Notes: generated by a model not told the origin, from the letters alone. DNA of 64,000 nt from Thermaurantimonas sp046295455 (GCA_046295455.1 JBKBNI010000004.1:124001-188000); one strand, 5' to 3'; shown: positions 8,512 to 17,517, counted from the stretch's first letter. Numbers and translations are program-made.

Positions 8512-8640
8512 GGGCGTGCCCCTGACGAAGGCGCGAGTTCGCGCCCTTGTCAGGGTCGGTGTCTTCCGCAGTCCGCTTCGCTTCCGTACTTCGTACCACC
8601 GGCTTCGCCGGTGTGCTCCAGCCACCTCACGCGGGCGGCT
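8512..8640 (+). repeat. Structured GC-rich dispersed repeat, copy A
   Basis: A GC-rich block in the 200-base gap between pruA and hemF, much richer in G+C than its A/T-rich edges. It starts with GGGCGTGCCCC at 8512. Hairpin 1 spans 8520-8555: CCCTGAC pairs with GTCAGGG and an inner AAGG/CCTT plus CGCG/CGCG stem closes an AGTT loop. TCCGCA is at 8565. A small GTAC-TTC-GTAC hairpin is at 8586-8596, and hairpin 2 (CACCGGC-TTC-GCCGGTG) is at 8597-8613. TGCTCC at 8614 and CCTCACGCG at 8625 complete the core. Copy B at 36766 has the same order of parts. The distal end is uncertain. A further GACCG/CGGTC stem at 8682-8696 touches the pruA stop. Confidence 0.75.
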
Positions 8641-8694
8641 CGCAGTCTCCCAAGTACCTTGCCACGGGTCAGACCGCTGCAGACCGCCCTCCGG

Positions 8695-10320
8695 TCATTT
8701 CATAAATGGATAGGTATAATCGGTCGGTGGCACCAAAGTTTCCTTTATAGATCTGGCACTCACCCAGCGCAGCAAATTAAGTTTCGAACCCGCCTTATCA
8801 TTCGTGCCGCTGCCACGTGCCCCACCGAATGGTTGTTGGTCCACCACAGCACCCGTCGGCTTATCGTTTATATAAAAGTTTCCGGCACTGTTCACCAGTT
8901 TATTAGTAGCGATTTCTACAATGTATCGGTCCTTGCTGAATATTGCACCCGTCAGTGCATATTCACTCGTTTCATTTACCAGATCCAGAGAGGCTTCCCA
9001 GTCTTCATCTCTATATACATAGATTGTAAGCACAGGTCCAAATATTTCTTCCACCATAGTCTTCATCTTCGGATTTTGCGTCACTATTACCGTAGGCGCT
9101 ATAAAATATCCTTTGGACTTATCATACGTTCCCCCGAAGATGACTTCGCTGTCCTTGTCCTGACGGGCATATTCGATGTATGACACAATTTTGTCAAATG
9201 CACCCTCGTGAATCACAGCCGTTACAAAATTTGAAAAGTCGCGGGGAGAGCCCATCTTGATTTCAGAAAGCATTGCTACCAGCTCTTTTTTCACCTCTTC
9301 CCAGCGGCTTTGAGGAATGTAAGCACGCGATGCCGCAGAGCACTTCTGACCCTGATACTCAAAAGCCCCCCGAACCAGTGCCACAGACACCTGCCGCGCA
9401 TCTGCTGAGGAGTGCATCCACACGTAGTCCTTTCCACCCGTCTCGCCTACAATGCGAGGGTAGGAGCGATACAGGTGAATGTTTTCACCTATGGTCTTCC
9501 AGATGCTCTTAAACACAGCCGTGGAGCCGGTGAAATGTATTCCGGCAAATTCAGGATGACTCAGTACTATCTGTGCTGTTTCAGCAGGATCCGTCATGAT
9601 CATATTGATGACCCCTGCCGGCAGTCCCGCCTCGATGAATACCCGCATGACCACATCTGCCGAGTACACCTGATGAAGCGAAGGTTTCCATACCACTACA
9701 TTGCCCATCAGCGCAGCAGAGGCAGGCAGATTGCCGCTGATCGCCGTAAAATTAAATGGCGTCACCGCAAAGACAAACCCCTCCAGCGGTCTGTACTCCA
9801 TTCGGTTCCATATCCCCGGCATTGAGTTGGGCTGTTCTGCATAGATTTCGGCCATGTATTTTACATTAAATCTCAGAAAATCAATCAATTCGCAGGCAGC
9901 ATCTATTTCCGTTTGAAAAGCAGTCTTGCTCTGTGCAATCATAGTAGCAGCATTGACCTCCGCTCTGTAAGGCCCGGCCAGCAGATCAGCCGCCTTCAGA
10001 AAGATGGACGCCCGCTGCTCCCAGCTCATAGATGCCCATCGGTTTTGCGCTTTCAGAGCCGCATCGATGGCTGCCTGCACATGGCTGCGGTCACCCATAT
10101 GGTAGTGCCCCACATTGTGCTGGTGGTCATGTGGAGGCCGCACGCGTTCGGTTTTACCCGTGCGCACAGGAGCGCCATCTATATACATGGGAATGTCGCG
10201 TTGAGTGCTCCACATCTCGTCATATTTTGCCTGCAACTCAGCGCGCTCGGCACTGTTGGGAGCATATTGTTTTATAGGCTCATTTTGTACATGTGGTACT
10301 CTAAAAAAACCTTTTATCAT
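8695..10320 (-). CDS. pruA: L-glutamate gamma-semialdehyde dehydrogenase (1-pyrroline-5-carboxylate dehydrogenase)
   Basis: Oxidises glutamate gamma-semialdehyde to glutamate with NAD+, the second step of proline breakdown. The 541-aa length equals the stand-alone P5C dehydrogenase subfamily, without the proline dehydrogenase domain of PutA. Aldehyde dehydrogenase landmarks are TPFNFTAI (187-194), WKPS (211-214), the FTGS loop (263-266), the active-site glutamate in GETGGKD (E293) and the catalytic cysteine in GQKCSAASR (C327), then EEIFGPVL and the C-terminal PFGGARGSGTNDK. It starts with MIKGFFRVP at 10320; a -7 box lies 26 bases upstream. Proline dehydrogenase is not in the window. Confidence 0.96.
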   Translation of the reverse strand: MIKGFFRVPHVQNEPIKQYAPNSAERAELQAKYDEMWSTQRDIPMYIDGAPVRTGKTERVRPPHDHQHNVGHYHMGDRSHVQAAIDAALKAQNRWASMSWEQRASIFLKAADLLAGPYRAEVNAATMIAQSKTAFQTEIDAACELIDFLRFNVKYMAEIYAEQPNSMPGIWNRMEYRPLEGFVFAVTPFNFTAISGNLPASAALMGNVVVWKPSLHQVYSADVVMRVFIEAGLPAGVINMIMTDPAETAQIVLSHPEFAGIHFTGSTAVFKSIWKTIGENIHLYRSYPRIVGETGGKDYVWMHSSADARQVSVALVRGAFEYQGQKCSAASRAYIPQSRWEEVKKELVAMLSEIKMGSPRDFSNFVTAVIHEGAFDKIVSYIEYARQDKDSEVIFGGTYDKSKGYFIAPTVIVTQNPKMKTMVEEIFGPVLTIYVYRDEDWEASLDLVNETSEYALTGAIFSKDRYIVEIATNKLVNSAGNFYINDKPTGAVVDQQPFGGARGSGTNDKAGSKLNLLRWVSARSIKETLVPPTDYTYPFMK

Positions 10321-10345
10321 TGTATTATTTATTAAAAAACTTAGA

Positions 10346-10353
10346 CAAAGCTA
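10346..10353 (-). promoter_or_regulatory. -7 box for pruA
   Basis: Minus-strand TAGCTTTG matches TAnnTTTG and ends 25 bases before the pruA start codon. No clear -33 TTG is seen. Its presence suggests pruA is transcribed separately from the HU/SPOR gene that precedes it on the same strand. Confidence 0.45.
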
Positions 10354-10478
10354 CACATATCCCACTGAATCATCCGGCGAGAATTGTCACATAATAGGCA
10401 TACAGGTAGGAATTTACCTGGAGTATTACCTCAATAGAGGATATATTTTAGAAAAATAGGGTAATTAAAAAGAATGAA

Positions 10479-11579
10479 TCACTTTATCACAAAGGCATCG
10501 GAGGCTACAGATTCTTTTATTCGGAGGAGGATTTGATCAACCTCATTTTTATTACAGCGAACGATCACGCGGAAGAACTTACCCACGGGTTCGATTTCGG
10601 GGGTCATACTCAGATCGGCGATCTGCTGCTTTCGCTTTAGGGCGTTGTCTTCCACTGCGAATACTCCAGCCGATATTTTTATATCACCTTTGGGATTGCT
10701 TACTTGGACTTGAGCCCTGCCATCAGAGTCATCCGGAGCGGTCGCTTCTGTTTGTACCACTGGATAGTTATCTTCATATCTTTGAGATGGCAGCAGATCA
10801 GCAGAACCGTCCGAATTAAAAAACACTTTGGAGGATTGTGGTTCGAAGTCCAACGATGCAACCTCGGTATTTCTTAAATCGACTTTATCATTGGGTGTAG
10901 CATTTCCTGATTGTTCAGAGAATTCGGTCGAATCAGTGAAGGTGCTAAAACCGATATATGAAAAACTGTCTGTCTGGGATTTTTTAAACAGATTACTGTT
11001 GTCCACGGCAAGATAAAACACCGACCCAACGATCAGTACCACAGATGCTACCTTAACAGTGGAAAGCAGATTGGAAATAAAATATCCTGCATTTCGATGT
11101 TCGTACACTTGGCCCTCCACCTGGGCTTGCTGCCTAATGGATTGAACAATCATAGACTCAGCGGATACTGCCGGCGACCGGAATAGTCCAAGGCCATAAG
11201 CTGACGTTAGAAAATTGGCTTCCAGGGAAGGCGTAAACTGAAGATTGCCTTCCGAATCCTGGTAGATCTTGCCTATACCGTCCAATGAAATTTTATTTCC
11301 GCTTTCCAATATTCTATTCCAGGCGCGAACGCTTATTTCAATGGTTTGCATTGCTTCGTGATAGGAAATTCCCTCTTTCTGACTGATGTAGTGTGCTAAA
11401 AGGCCATCATTTTCCTTCAGTCGTGCATTGAAAGAAACGCGTTTGGAAGGAGGCCTGAACATGTAAGTACCTTCCTGGATTTCTGCCGGGAAGTATCTTG
11501 CCACAAATCCGCCAAATCCTGGTATTATGACACAATCATACGAAAATAGAAGGTTGATAATGTGTTCGTTGATTGTCAT
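10479..11579 (-). CDS. HU-CCDC81-like and SPOR domain protein
   Basis: A 366-aa protein from the ATG at 11577-11579 (MTINEHIINLLFSYDCVIIPGFGGFVARY). The N-terminal region resembles the paired HU-like domains of the CCDC81 type: GFGGFV, FRPPSKRVSFNARLKENDGLLAHYI, then LESGNKISLDGIGKIYQDSEGNLQF. One membrane segment (VASVVLIVGSVFYLAV) follows at about residue 190. The C-terminal 75 residues (DIKISAGVFAVEDNALKRKQQ... to the end) look like a SPOR domain, which binds denuded peptidoglycan at division sites. The likely topology is HU domains in the cytoplasm and SPOR outside, so the protein may link a cytoplasmic partner to the septal wall. Function is inferred from architecture. Confidence 0.75.
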   Translation of the reverse strand: MTINEHIINLLFSYDCVIIPGFGGFVARYFPAEIQEGTYMFRPPSKRVSFNARLKENDGLLAHYISQKEGISYHEAMQTIEISVRAWNRILESGNKISLDGIGKIYQDSEGNLQFTPSLEANFLTSAYGLGLFRSPAVSAESMIVQSIRQQAQVEGQVYEHRNAGYFISNLLSTVKVASVVLIVGSVFYLAVDNSNLFKKSQTDSFSYIGFSTFTDSTEFSEQSGNATPNDKVDLRNTEVASLDFEPQSSKVFFNSDGSADLLPSQRYEDNYPVVQTEATAPDDSDGRAQVQVSNPKGDIKISAGVFAVEDNALKRKQQIADLSMTPEIEPVGKFFRVIVRCNKNEVDQILLRIKESVASDAFVIK

Positions 11580-11601
11580 TGATCCGAAAATGATTCTAAT
11601 G

Positions 11602-11609
11602 CAAAGGTA
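11602..11609 (-). promoter_or_regulatory. -7 box for the HU/SPOR gene
   Basis: Minus-strand TACCTTTG, a full TAnnTTTG match, 23 bases upstream of the HU/SPOR start. A/T-rich DNA follows further upstream, but no clear TTG -33 element is found. Confidence 0.45.
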
Positions 11610-11707
11610 CAATAATAAATTTTAGGACACATCATTCTTCCGATGATTACTTATGTAAAAACTTTGAATTTAATTAGCACCATTGAATCCTATTGATTTT
11701 ACAAAAC

Positions 11708-13618
11708 ATGAGCACAGTTCCCCATTCACTATATACTGATTTCGATATTTCCTTATTCCGCTCCGGGCACCATTTCAAAATGTATGAAAAAATGGGAGCT
11801 CATCCCATAGAACTGGATGGAGTAGAGGGCACCTACTTCTCCGTCTGGGCTCCCAATGCCAAACAAGTATCCGTAATCGGTGACTTTAATTTTTGGAATA
11901 AAGACGCCAATCCACTGTTTCCAAGGTGGGATGGAAGTGGCATCTGGGAAGGATTCGTACCCGGAGCCGCCGTAGGTCAGCGATACAAATATTTTATCCT
12001 CTCTCCCTGGGGTCATCATCTCGAAAAGGCCGATCCATACGGGCGACTGTATGAGACCCCTCCCAAAACCGCTAGCATCATTTGGAAAGATGACTACACC
12101 TGGAAGGACAACAGGTGGAAAGCCAACCGCAGCCTGAGAAACAGCCACGACTGCCCGATCAGCATCTACGAAGTGCACCTGGGCAGCTGGATGCGCAATC
12201 CCGATGGGACATCCCTGAGCTATAAGCAACACAAGGAAAAATTGGTCTCCTATGTCAAGAAGATGGGATACACCCACGTAGAATTGATGCCTGTAATGGA
12301 GCATCCTTTTTTTGGATCATGGGGCTATCAGATTACCGGATATTTTGCCCCTTCCTCTCGATATGGTACACCCAATGAATTAATGGAGTTGATCGATGCC
12401 TTTCACAATGAAGACATTGGTGTGATACTGGATTGGGTGCCATCACATTTTCCAGGAGATGCACACGGCCTTTTTAAGTTTGATGGTACATCCTTGTACG
12501 AACATGAAGATCCCCGAAAAGGATACCATCCCGACTGGAATAGTTACATCTTCAACTACGGACGTTATGAGGTGCGATCTTTTCTCTTTTCCAATGCAAT
12601 GTATTGGATAGAACATTTTCATGCAGACGGTCTTCGGGTAGATGCAGTAGCCTCTATGCTCTACCTCGACTACTCCCGCAAGCACGGCGAGTGGGTTCCT
12701 AATATTTACGGCGGAAAAGAAAACCTGGAAGCCATCTCCTTTTTCAAAGAACTCAATGAGTATATTTACAAGGAGCATCCCGATATTCAAATGATTGCCG
12801 AAGAATCAACGGCGTTTCCCAAAGTATCAAAGCCTATCTATGATGGGGGACTAGGATTTGGATTAAAGTGGATGATGGGTTGGATGCACGATACCTTAAA
12901 ATATTTTAGCATTGACCCGCTCTTCCGAAGGTATCATCACAATCAGATCACCTTTAGTCTTGTCTATGCATTTAGCGAAAATTTTGTCCTTCCCTTTTCA
13001 CATGATGAGGTTGTTCATGGCAAGGGATCGTTGCTGAGTCGCATGCCTGGAGATCTCTGGCAGAAGTACGCCAATCTGAGAGCCATATTTGCATATATGT
13101 TTACTCATCCCGGTAGTAAATTGATGTTCATGGGTTGTGAGTTCGGACAGTTTTCGGAATGGAACCATGATGGAGCAGTACGCTGGGATCAGCTCGATCA
13201 GCTTCCTTTCAGTCAAGGGTTGCAGCTGCTCGTCATTGACTTAAATAATCTGTACAGGAAGCAAGAGGCACTCTTTAAAAAACAATACAGCCCCGAGGGA
13301 TTCGAATGGATAGAGCCCAACGATTGGAAGCAAAGTGTACTATCTTACGTGCGCAAATCCGGTAACCCCGAAAAAGATGTGGTCATTGTGGCCAATTTGA
13401 CTCCAGTGCCTCGTAAAAATTACAGAATTGGTGTACCGAGTTTTGGCAGCTGGAAGTTAATGCTTAATACCGATGATTCTAAATACGGAGGCAGTGGAAT
13501 GATTAAAAACAATAAAAAAATTAATTCAGAACCTATCGCCATGCATGGCAGGGAGCAAAGCATCGCACTGGATCTACCTCCTCTCGCAGTAGTTATTTTT
13601 TCAAAGTCCAATGCCTAA
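11708..13618 (+). CDS. glgB: 1,4-alpha-glucan branching enzyme
   Basis: Introduces alpha-1,6 branches into glycogen by moving a glucan chain. With the ATG at 11708 (MSTVPHS) the protein has 636 aa; a TTG 15 bases upstream is also open but less likely. An N-terminal CBM48 domain (about 40-125: YFSVWAPNAKQVSVIGDFNFW) is followed by the GH13 barrel with VELMPVMEHP, GVILDWVPSHF, the nucleophile aspartate in DGLRVDAVAS (D312), the acid glutamate in IAEES, and FSHDEVVHGKGS with the transition-state aspartate. The GH57 gene starts 12 bases later, so the two form an alpha-glucan pair. Confidence 0.96.
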   Translation: MSTVPHSLYTDFDISLFRSGHHFKMYEKMGAHPIELDGVEGTYFSVWAPNAKQVSVIGDFNFWNKDANPLFPRWDGSGIWEGFVPGAAVGQRYKYFILSPWGHHLEKADPYGRLYETPPKTASIIWKDDYTWKDNRWKANRSLRNSHDCPISIYEVHLGSWMRNPDGTSLSYKQHKEKLVSYVKKMGYTHVELMPVMEHPFFGSWGYQITGYFAPSSRYGTPNELMELIDAFHNEDIGVILDWVPSHFPGDAHGLFKFDGTSLYEHEDPRKGYHPDWNSYIFNYGRYEVRSFLFSNAMYWIEHFHADGLRVDAVASMLYLDYSRKHGEWVPNIYGGKENLEAISFFKELNEYIYKEHPDIQMIAEESTAFPKVSKPIYDGGLGFGLKWMMGWMHDTLKYFSIDPLFRRYHHNQITFSLVYAFSENFVLPFSHDEVVHGKGSLLSRMPGDLWQKYANLRAIFAYMFTHPGSKLMFMGCEFGQFSEWNHDGAVRWDQLDQLPFSQGLQLLVIDLNNLYRKQEALFKKQYSPEGFEWIEPNDWKQSVLSYVRKSGNPEKDVVIVANLTPVPRKNYRIGVPSFGSWKLMLNTDDSKYGGSGMIKNNKKINSEPIAMHGREQSIALDLPPLAVVIFSKSNA

Positions 13619-13630
13619 TCGTAACTAACT

Positions 13631-16051
13631 ATGGCAGAATGTATGAAATACATTTGTATTCATGGTCATTTCTATCAGCCACCTCGCGAAAATGCTTGGC
13701 TGGAGGAAATTGAAATTCAGGAATCTGCCCACCCATACCACGACTGGAATGAACGCATCACTCAGGAATGCTACCGCCCTAATAGCGTAAGTAGAATCTT
13801 AAATGACTCCGGCAAGATTGCCGATATAGTTAATAATTACATCGATATTTCCTTTAATTTCGGGCCGACACTCCTCAGTTGGATTGAAATTCATCAGCCC
13901 GATGTATACCAGCGCATTTTAGATGCTGATATGCAATCTATCGTTCAATTTGACGGTCATGGATCTGCTATTGCTCAAGTGTACAACCACATCATCATGC
14001 CACTTGCCAACCGCCGAGATAAAGAAACACAGGTAATTTGGGGTATTGAGGACTTCAAAAAACGTTTCGGCCGGAATCCGGAAGGTATGTGGCTGGCAGA
14101 AACGGCCGTAGATACCGAAACGCTCGAAGTTTTAGCTGCAAATAAGATTAAATTTACCATTCTATCTCCCTTTCAGGCAGCGCGCTATCGCAGGATTGGT
14201 ACTTCTGAATGGATCTCCGGGATTGATAGCAGGCGTGCTTATCTGTGTAATCTTCCCTCAGGTAGGTCGATAGCCATTTTTTTTTATCACGCCGATCTTT
14301 CACAGGGGGTGGCCTTCAAAGGTTATTTAAACGACGGACGTTTTTTTGCCAATCAACTCATCGGTGCGTTTGATCCGCATTCTTCCGAACCTCAGCTGAT
14401 TAATATTGCCACGGACGGCGAAAGCTATGGACACCACCATCGCAACGGGGATATGGCTTTGGCTTACTGCAATCACTATCTCAAAAGATTACCAGACGTA
14501 AAAATCGCCAACTATGGGTTTTTTCTACGGAAATTTCCACCTCAGTACGAAGTTCAGATTCACGAAAATTCTTCCTGGTCGTGTGCTCATGGCGTAGAGC
14601 GATGGCGCTCAGACTGTGGATGTAAGACAGGGGGAGAACCTCATTGGAATCAAAAGTGGAGAAAACCCCTACGTGAGGCTCTCGACTTCCTGCGAGACGA
14701 ACTTTCCGAAATTTTTGAGTCCAAAATAAAAGAATTTTACCCCGATCCGTGGGAGCTTAGAAATAAATACATTCATATCTTTCAGCAGAGAAGTCGATCG
14801 AAAACCTTGCGCTTTATAGAGCAGCATATCGGTAAGGAACTGACAGAGCAGGAAATAATTACTATTGTTAGGTCCCTGGAGATGCAGAGAATGGCCTTGT
14901 ATATGTATACTTCCTGCGGATGGTTTTTTAATGAAATTTCCGGAATCGAAACCATTCAGATTCTTCAGTATGCTGAGCGTGCTATACAACTTGCAGAGGA
15001 TATAGCACAGGTGGACTTATATCCGCCACTACTCGAAATACTTGGTAAGGCAGAGTCAAACATCCAGTCATTGGGTACTGGAGCTGATATCTATAGAAAG
15101 ATGATCGTCCCGAAGAGATTGTCTCTCACTCAAGTGGGAATGCACTATGCAGTAAGTACCCTGTTTGAAGAGAACGCGCGTAATCTGACTGTACTCAACT
15201 ATGAGTGTACCTCCGAGGAACTTACACGTATCAAAGCCGGCGGACAGCTGCTGGTCATCGGGCAGACCAAAGTGCGCTCTAAGGTCACTCAAAGTCAGAA
15301 GCGATTTAGCTTCGTCATTCTGTATCTTGGCAATCATCACCTGATCGGAAACACTGCCGATAGCTTAACCTACGATGAATATGCATCGCTGGTAAAAAAG
15401 TTTAGAGAATACTTTGATGCCGGAAATCTAACACAGGTTCTAGAACTTATTAAAGACAATTTTGCCTCCAGAACCTTCTCCTTCTTCGATCTATTTAAAG
15501 ATGAACAAAAAAAATTATTAGATCGTGTCCTGGACATTCAGGTGAAAAATGCCCTTGATTTTTATGAAAGAATAAATGAGCGCACTTTTCTGCTTCTCAA
15601 CTTGATGCACAAAGAAGGTTTGACCATTCCAGAAATTTTGATCACCAATTTAAAGACTTACGTTATTCAAAATCTTTATGACGAACTCGCAGATCCTTCA
15701 TTGCCAAATATTGATAAAATACACGAAATTGAACAAATCATCCTAAAATGGAAATTTCGCATCCCGGTTGAGAAACTCAACTATGCAGCCACACTCAAAA
15801 TCAATACCCTTGTTGAGGAATATAGAAGAAGTCAAAACATTCATCTGGTCGTAGAGCTTTCCATCGATTTACTCAACAGCCTGAAGTCAATAGGGATCAT
15901 GCCGCAGCTCAATGAATTACAAGATCTCATGTTTACAATCATCAAAGAGGGTAAATTTCCTCAATCCGAGATGTTTGGTATTCTGCTGTTGGCCAACAAA
16001 CTTGGAATGGAAATCAAAGGCAAACTCCATAAGCCTGCCTCTTCGAGATAG
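13631..16051 (+). CDS. GH57 family glycoside hydrolase with DUF3536-type region
   Basis: An 806-aa cytoplasmic protein. The N-terminal half is a GH57 barrel: YICIHGHFYQPPREN, FNFGPTLLSW, MWLAETAVDTETL containing the likely nucleophile glutamate, and NIATDGESYGHHHR containing the likely acid aspartate. The C-terminal half (about 290-800) has the look of DUF3536, a helical extension found in this GH57 subgroup: SCAHGVERWRSDCGC, then long helical stretches. GH57 enzymes act on alpha-glucans as amylases, 4-alpha-glucanotransferases or branching enzymes; the exact reaction cannot be read here. The partner glgB suggests glycogen remodelling. The start may be at 13631 or four codons later (MKYICIHG). 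Confidence 0.88.
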   Translation: MAECMKYICIHGHFYQPPRENAWLEEIEIQESAHPYHDWNERITQECYRPNSVSRILNDSGKIADIVNNYIDISFNFGPTLLSWIEIHQPDVYQRILDADMQSIVQFDGHGSAIAQVYNHIIMPLANRRDKETQVIWGIEDFKKRFGRNPEGMWLAETAVDTETLEVLAANKIKFTILSPFQAARYRRIGTSEWISGIDSRRAYLCNLPSGRSIAIFFYHADLSQGVAFKGYLNDGRFFANQLIGAFDPHSSEPQLINIATDGESYGHHHRNGDMALAYCNHYLKRLPDVKIANYGFFLRKFPPQYEVQIHENSSWSCAHGVERWRSDCGCKTGGEPHWNQKWRKPLREALDFLRDELSEIFESKIKEFYPDPWELRNKYIHIFQQRSRSKTLRFIEQHIGKELTEQEIITIVRSLEMQRMALYMYTSCGWFFNEISGIETIQILQYAERAIQLAEDIAQVDLYPPLLEILGKAESNIQSLGTGADIYRKMIVPKRLSLTQVGMHYAVSTLFEENARNLTVLNYECTSEELTRIKAGGQLLVIGQTKVRSKVTQSQKRFSFVILYLGNHHLIGNTADSLTYDEYASLVKKFREYFDAGNLTQVLELIKDNFASRTFSFFDLFKDEQKKLLDRVLDIQVKNALDFYERINERTFLLLNLMHKEGLTIPEILITNLKTYVIQNLYDELADPSLPNIDKIHEIEQIILKWKFRIPVEKLNYAATLKINTLVEEYRRSQNIHLVVELSIDLLNSLKSIGIMPQLNELQDLMFTIIKEGKFPQSEMFGILLLANKLGMEIKGKLHKPASSR

Positions 16052-16107
16052 ACAGGGCTACTCTGTGAGCTTCTCCTGAAGATAGCAAAAAAAACCTAAA
16101 AACAAGC

Positions 16108-17160
16108 TTATCTATTTTTATACATATCCTCGTAGTAGCGCTGATAGGCACCTGAAGTTACGTGTTGCAACCACTCTGTATTGTTCAGATACCAGTCGAT
16201 GGTTTCTGACAGACCTTGTTCAAAAGTTACAGAGGGTTTCCAGCCCAGTTCCCGATTGATTTTTGAGGCATCGATGGCATATCGGCGGTCGTGCCCGGGG
16301 CGGTCTTTAACAAAGGTGATCAAGCCTTCAGAAGTGCCCTCAGGCCTTCCTAATTTTTTGTCCATTAATTTGCATAGAAGCCTCACTAATTCGATGTTTT
16401 TCCATTCATTGAAACCACCGATGTTATAGGTTTCGTGATTCTTTCCGTGGTGATACACAAGGTCGATAGCTATGGCGTGGTCTATCACGTAAAGCCAGTC
16501 ACGCGTATACAACCCATCTCCGTAGACAGGAAGAGGTTTTTTGTGAATAATATTGTTTATAAACAGAGGAATCAGCTTTTCGGGAAACTGATAGGGTCCG
16601 TAATTATTCGAGCAATTTGTCACAATGTATCTTAGCCCGTAAGTCTCTCCATAAGCCCGCACAAAGTGATCGGATGCTGCTTTGGAAGCAGAATAGGGTG
16701 AATTGGGATCATAAGGGGTTGTTTCAGTAAATAAGCCTGTATCTCCAAGTGTTCCATACACCTCATCGGTTGAAATATGGTAAAACAGCGTTTCATGATA
16801 ACGACCTTTCCAGGCATCACGGCATGCATTCAGCAGATTTACAGTTCCGATGACATTCGTTTTGACAAAAGCAAGTGGATCTGTTATAGATCTGTCAACA
16901 TGTGATTCGGCCGCAAGGTGAATCAGGCCGTCCGGTTGAATCTCAGATATAAGCATCTGCATACGATTCCCATCTGTGATATCTTCTTTTAAAAATGTGT
17001 AATTTGGCAGATGATCAACATCCCTAAGATTTTCAAGATTACCGGCATAAGTAAGAGCATCGAGATTATAAATGTGAACATCAGGATATTTGGTCACAAA
17101 ACGCCTTACAACGTGAGAACCTATAAAACCAGCTCCACCGGTGATAATGATTTTTTTCAT
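16108..17160 (-). CDS. rfbB: dTDP-glucose 4,6-dehydratase
   Basis: Converts dTDP-glucose to dTDP-4-keto-6-deoxyglucose for rhamnose and other deoxysugars of surface polysaccharides. The 350-aa short-chain dehydrogenase has the NAD-binding GGAGFIGSHV (8-17), the dehydratase triad T131-D132-E133 in HISTDEVYG, and the catalytic Y156/K160 pair in YSASK. RYIVTNCSNNYGPYQFPEKLIPL and GDGLYTRDWLYVIDH are standard blocks of this enzyme. The other dTDP-rhamnose genes (rfbA, rfbC, rfbD) are not next to it. It converges on GH57 with a 56-base gap. Confidence 0.95.
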   Translation of the reverse strand: MKKIIITGGAGFIGSHVVRRFVTKYPDVHIYNLDALTYAGNLENLRDVDHLPNYTFLKEDITDGNRMQMLISEIQPDGLIHLAAESHVDRSITDPLAFVKTNVIGTVNLLNACRDAWKGRYHETLFYHISTDEVYGTLGDTGLFTETTPYDPNSPYSASKAASDHFVRAYGETYGLRYIVTNCSNNYGPYQFPEKLIPLFINNIIHKKPLPVYGDGLYTRDWLYVIDHAIAIDLVYHHGKNHETYNIGGFNEWKNIELVRLLCKLMDKKLGRPEGTSEGLITFVKDRPGHDRRYAIDASKINRELGWKPSVTFEQGLSETIDWYLNNTEWLQHVTSGAYQRYYEDMYKNR

Positions 17161-17266
17161 GTAATTGAGTAATTTCTGGGAACAAAGAAAACGATGATCG
17201 ATTTACCCGTTTGAATTTTTTGGCCATAAGTGTTAAAAGTCATCTAATTCCTTGTGTTTTATTTTT

Positions 17267-17274
17267 CAAATGTA
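17267..17274 (-). promoter_or_regulatory. Possible -7 box for rfbB with a long leader
   Basis: Minus-strand TACATTTG fits TAnnTTTG, with a TTG 23 bases further upstream (17298-17300). It lies about 107 bases before the rfbB start, so the mRNA would have a leader of roughly 100 bases. A closer promoter is not obvious. The surrounding 17161-17395 is A/T-rich and holds no gene that I can see. Confidence 0.3.
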
Positions 17275-17395
17275 TGTCGATTGCTCGCCATCGTAAGCAA
17301 AAAATTCTTTTAATGAATTGAAATACAGAATTATTCGATATTGAGTAATTAAAATTTTAATTAAGACTGGAATTTGTTCATTAAGCCGTAAAAAC

Positions 17396-17427
17396 TTTTG
17401 GATGATAAAAAAAGATATCTACATTTG
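17396..17427 (+). promoter_or_regulatory. Promoter of the tRNA-tuf block
   Basis: TTTTG at 17396-17400 and TACATTTG at 17420-17427 are separated by 19 bases, an exact fit to the TTTG-N19-TAnnTTTG promoter of Bacteroidota. Transcription would begin at about 17434, some ten bases before the first tRNA at 17445. This is the best promoter in the window and probably drives four tRNAs and tuf. Confidence 0.75.
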
Positions 17428-17444
17428 CAATCCCAAAATTTTAA

Positions 17445-17517
17445 GCCGGCATAGCTCAGTTGGTAGAGCAGCTGATTTGTAATCAGCTGGTCGGGGGTTC
17501 GAGTCCCTCTGCCGGCT
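17445..17517 (+). tRNA. tRNA-Thr (UGU)
   Basis: A 73-base cloverleaf. The acceptor arms GCCGGCA and TGCCGGC pair fully, the anticodon stem GCTGA/TCAGC encloses TTTGTAA with anticodon TGT, and the T-loop is GGTTCGAGTCC. The 3' CCA is not encoded. First of four clustered tRNAs ahead of tuf. Confidence 0.97.

Noticed and set aside
8682..8696. A terminator for pruA in the GACCG/CGGTC stem
   Set aside because: The stem is only five base pairs and overlaps the stop codon, with no T-run on the minus strand.
8512..8697. The GC-rich block as an insertion sequence
   Set aside because: It has no transposase frame and no clear target-site duplication; only GGGCG/CGCCC ends in copy B hint at inverted termini. 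It is listed as a repeat instead.
8611..9183. A 190-aa plus-strand open frame across the repeat and pruA
   Set aside because: It overlaps pruA antisense and starts within the repeat; the protein is low in plausible structure.
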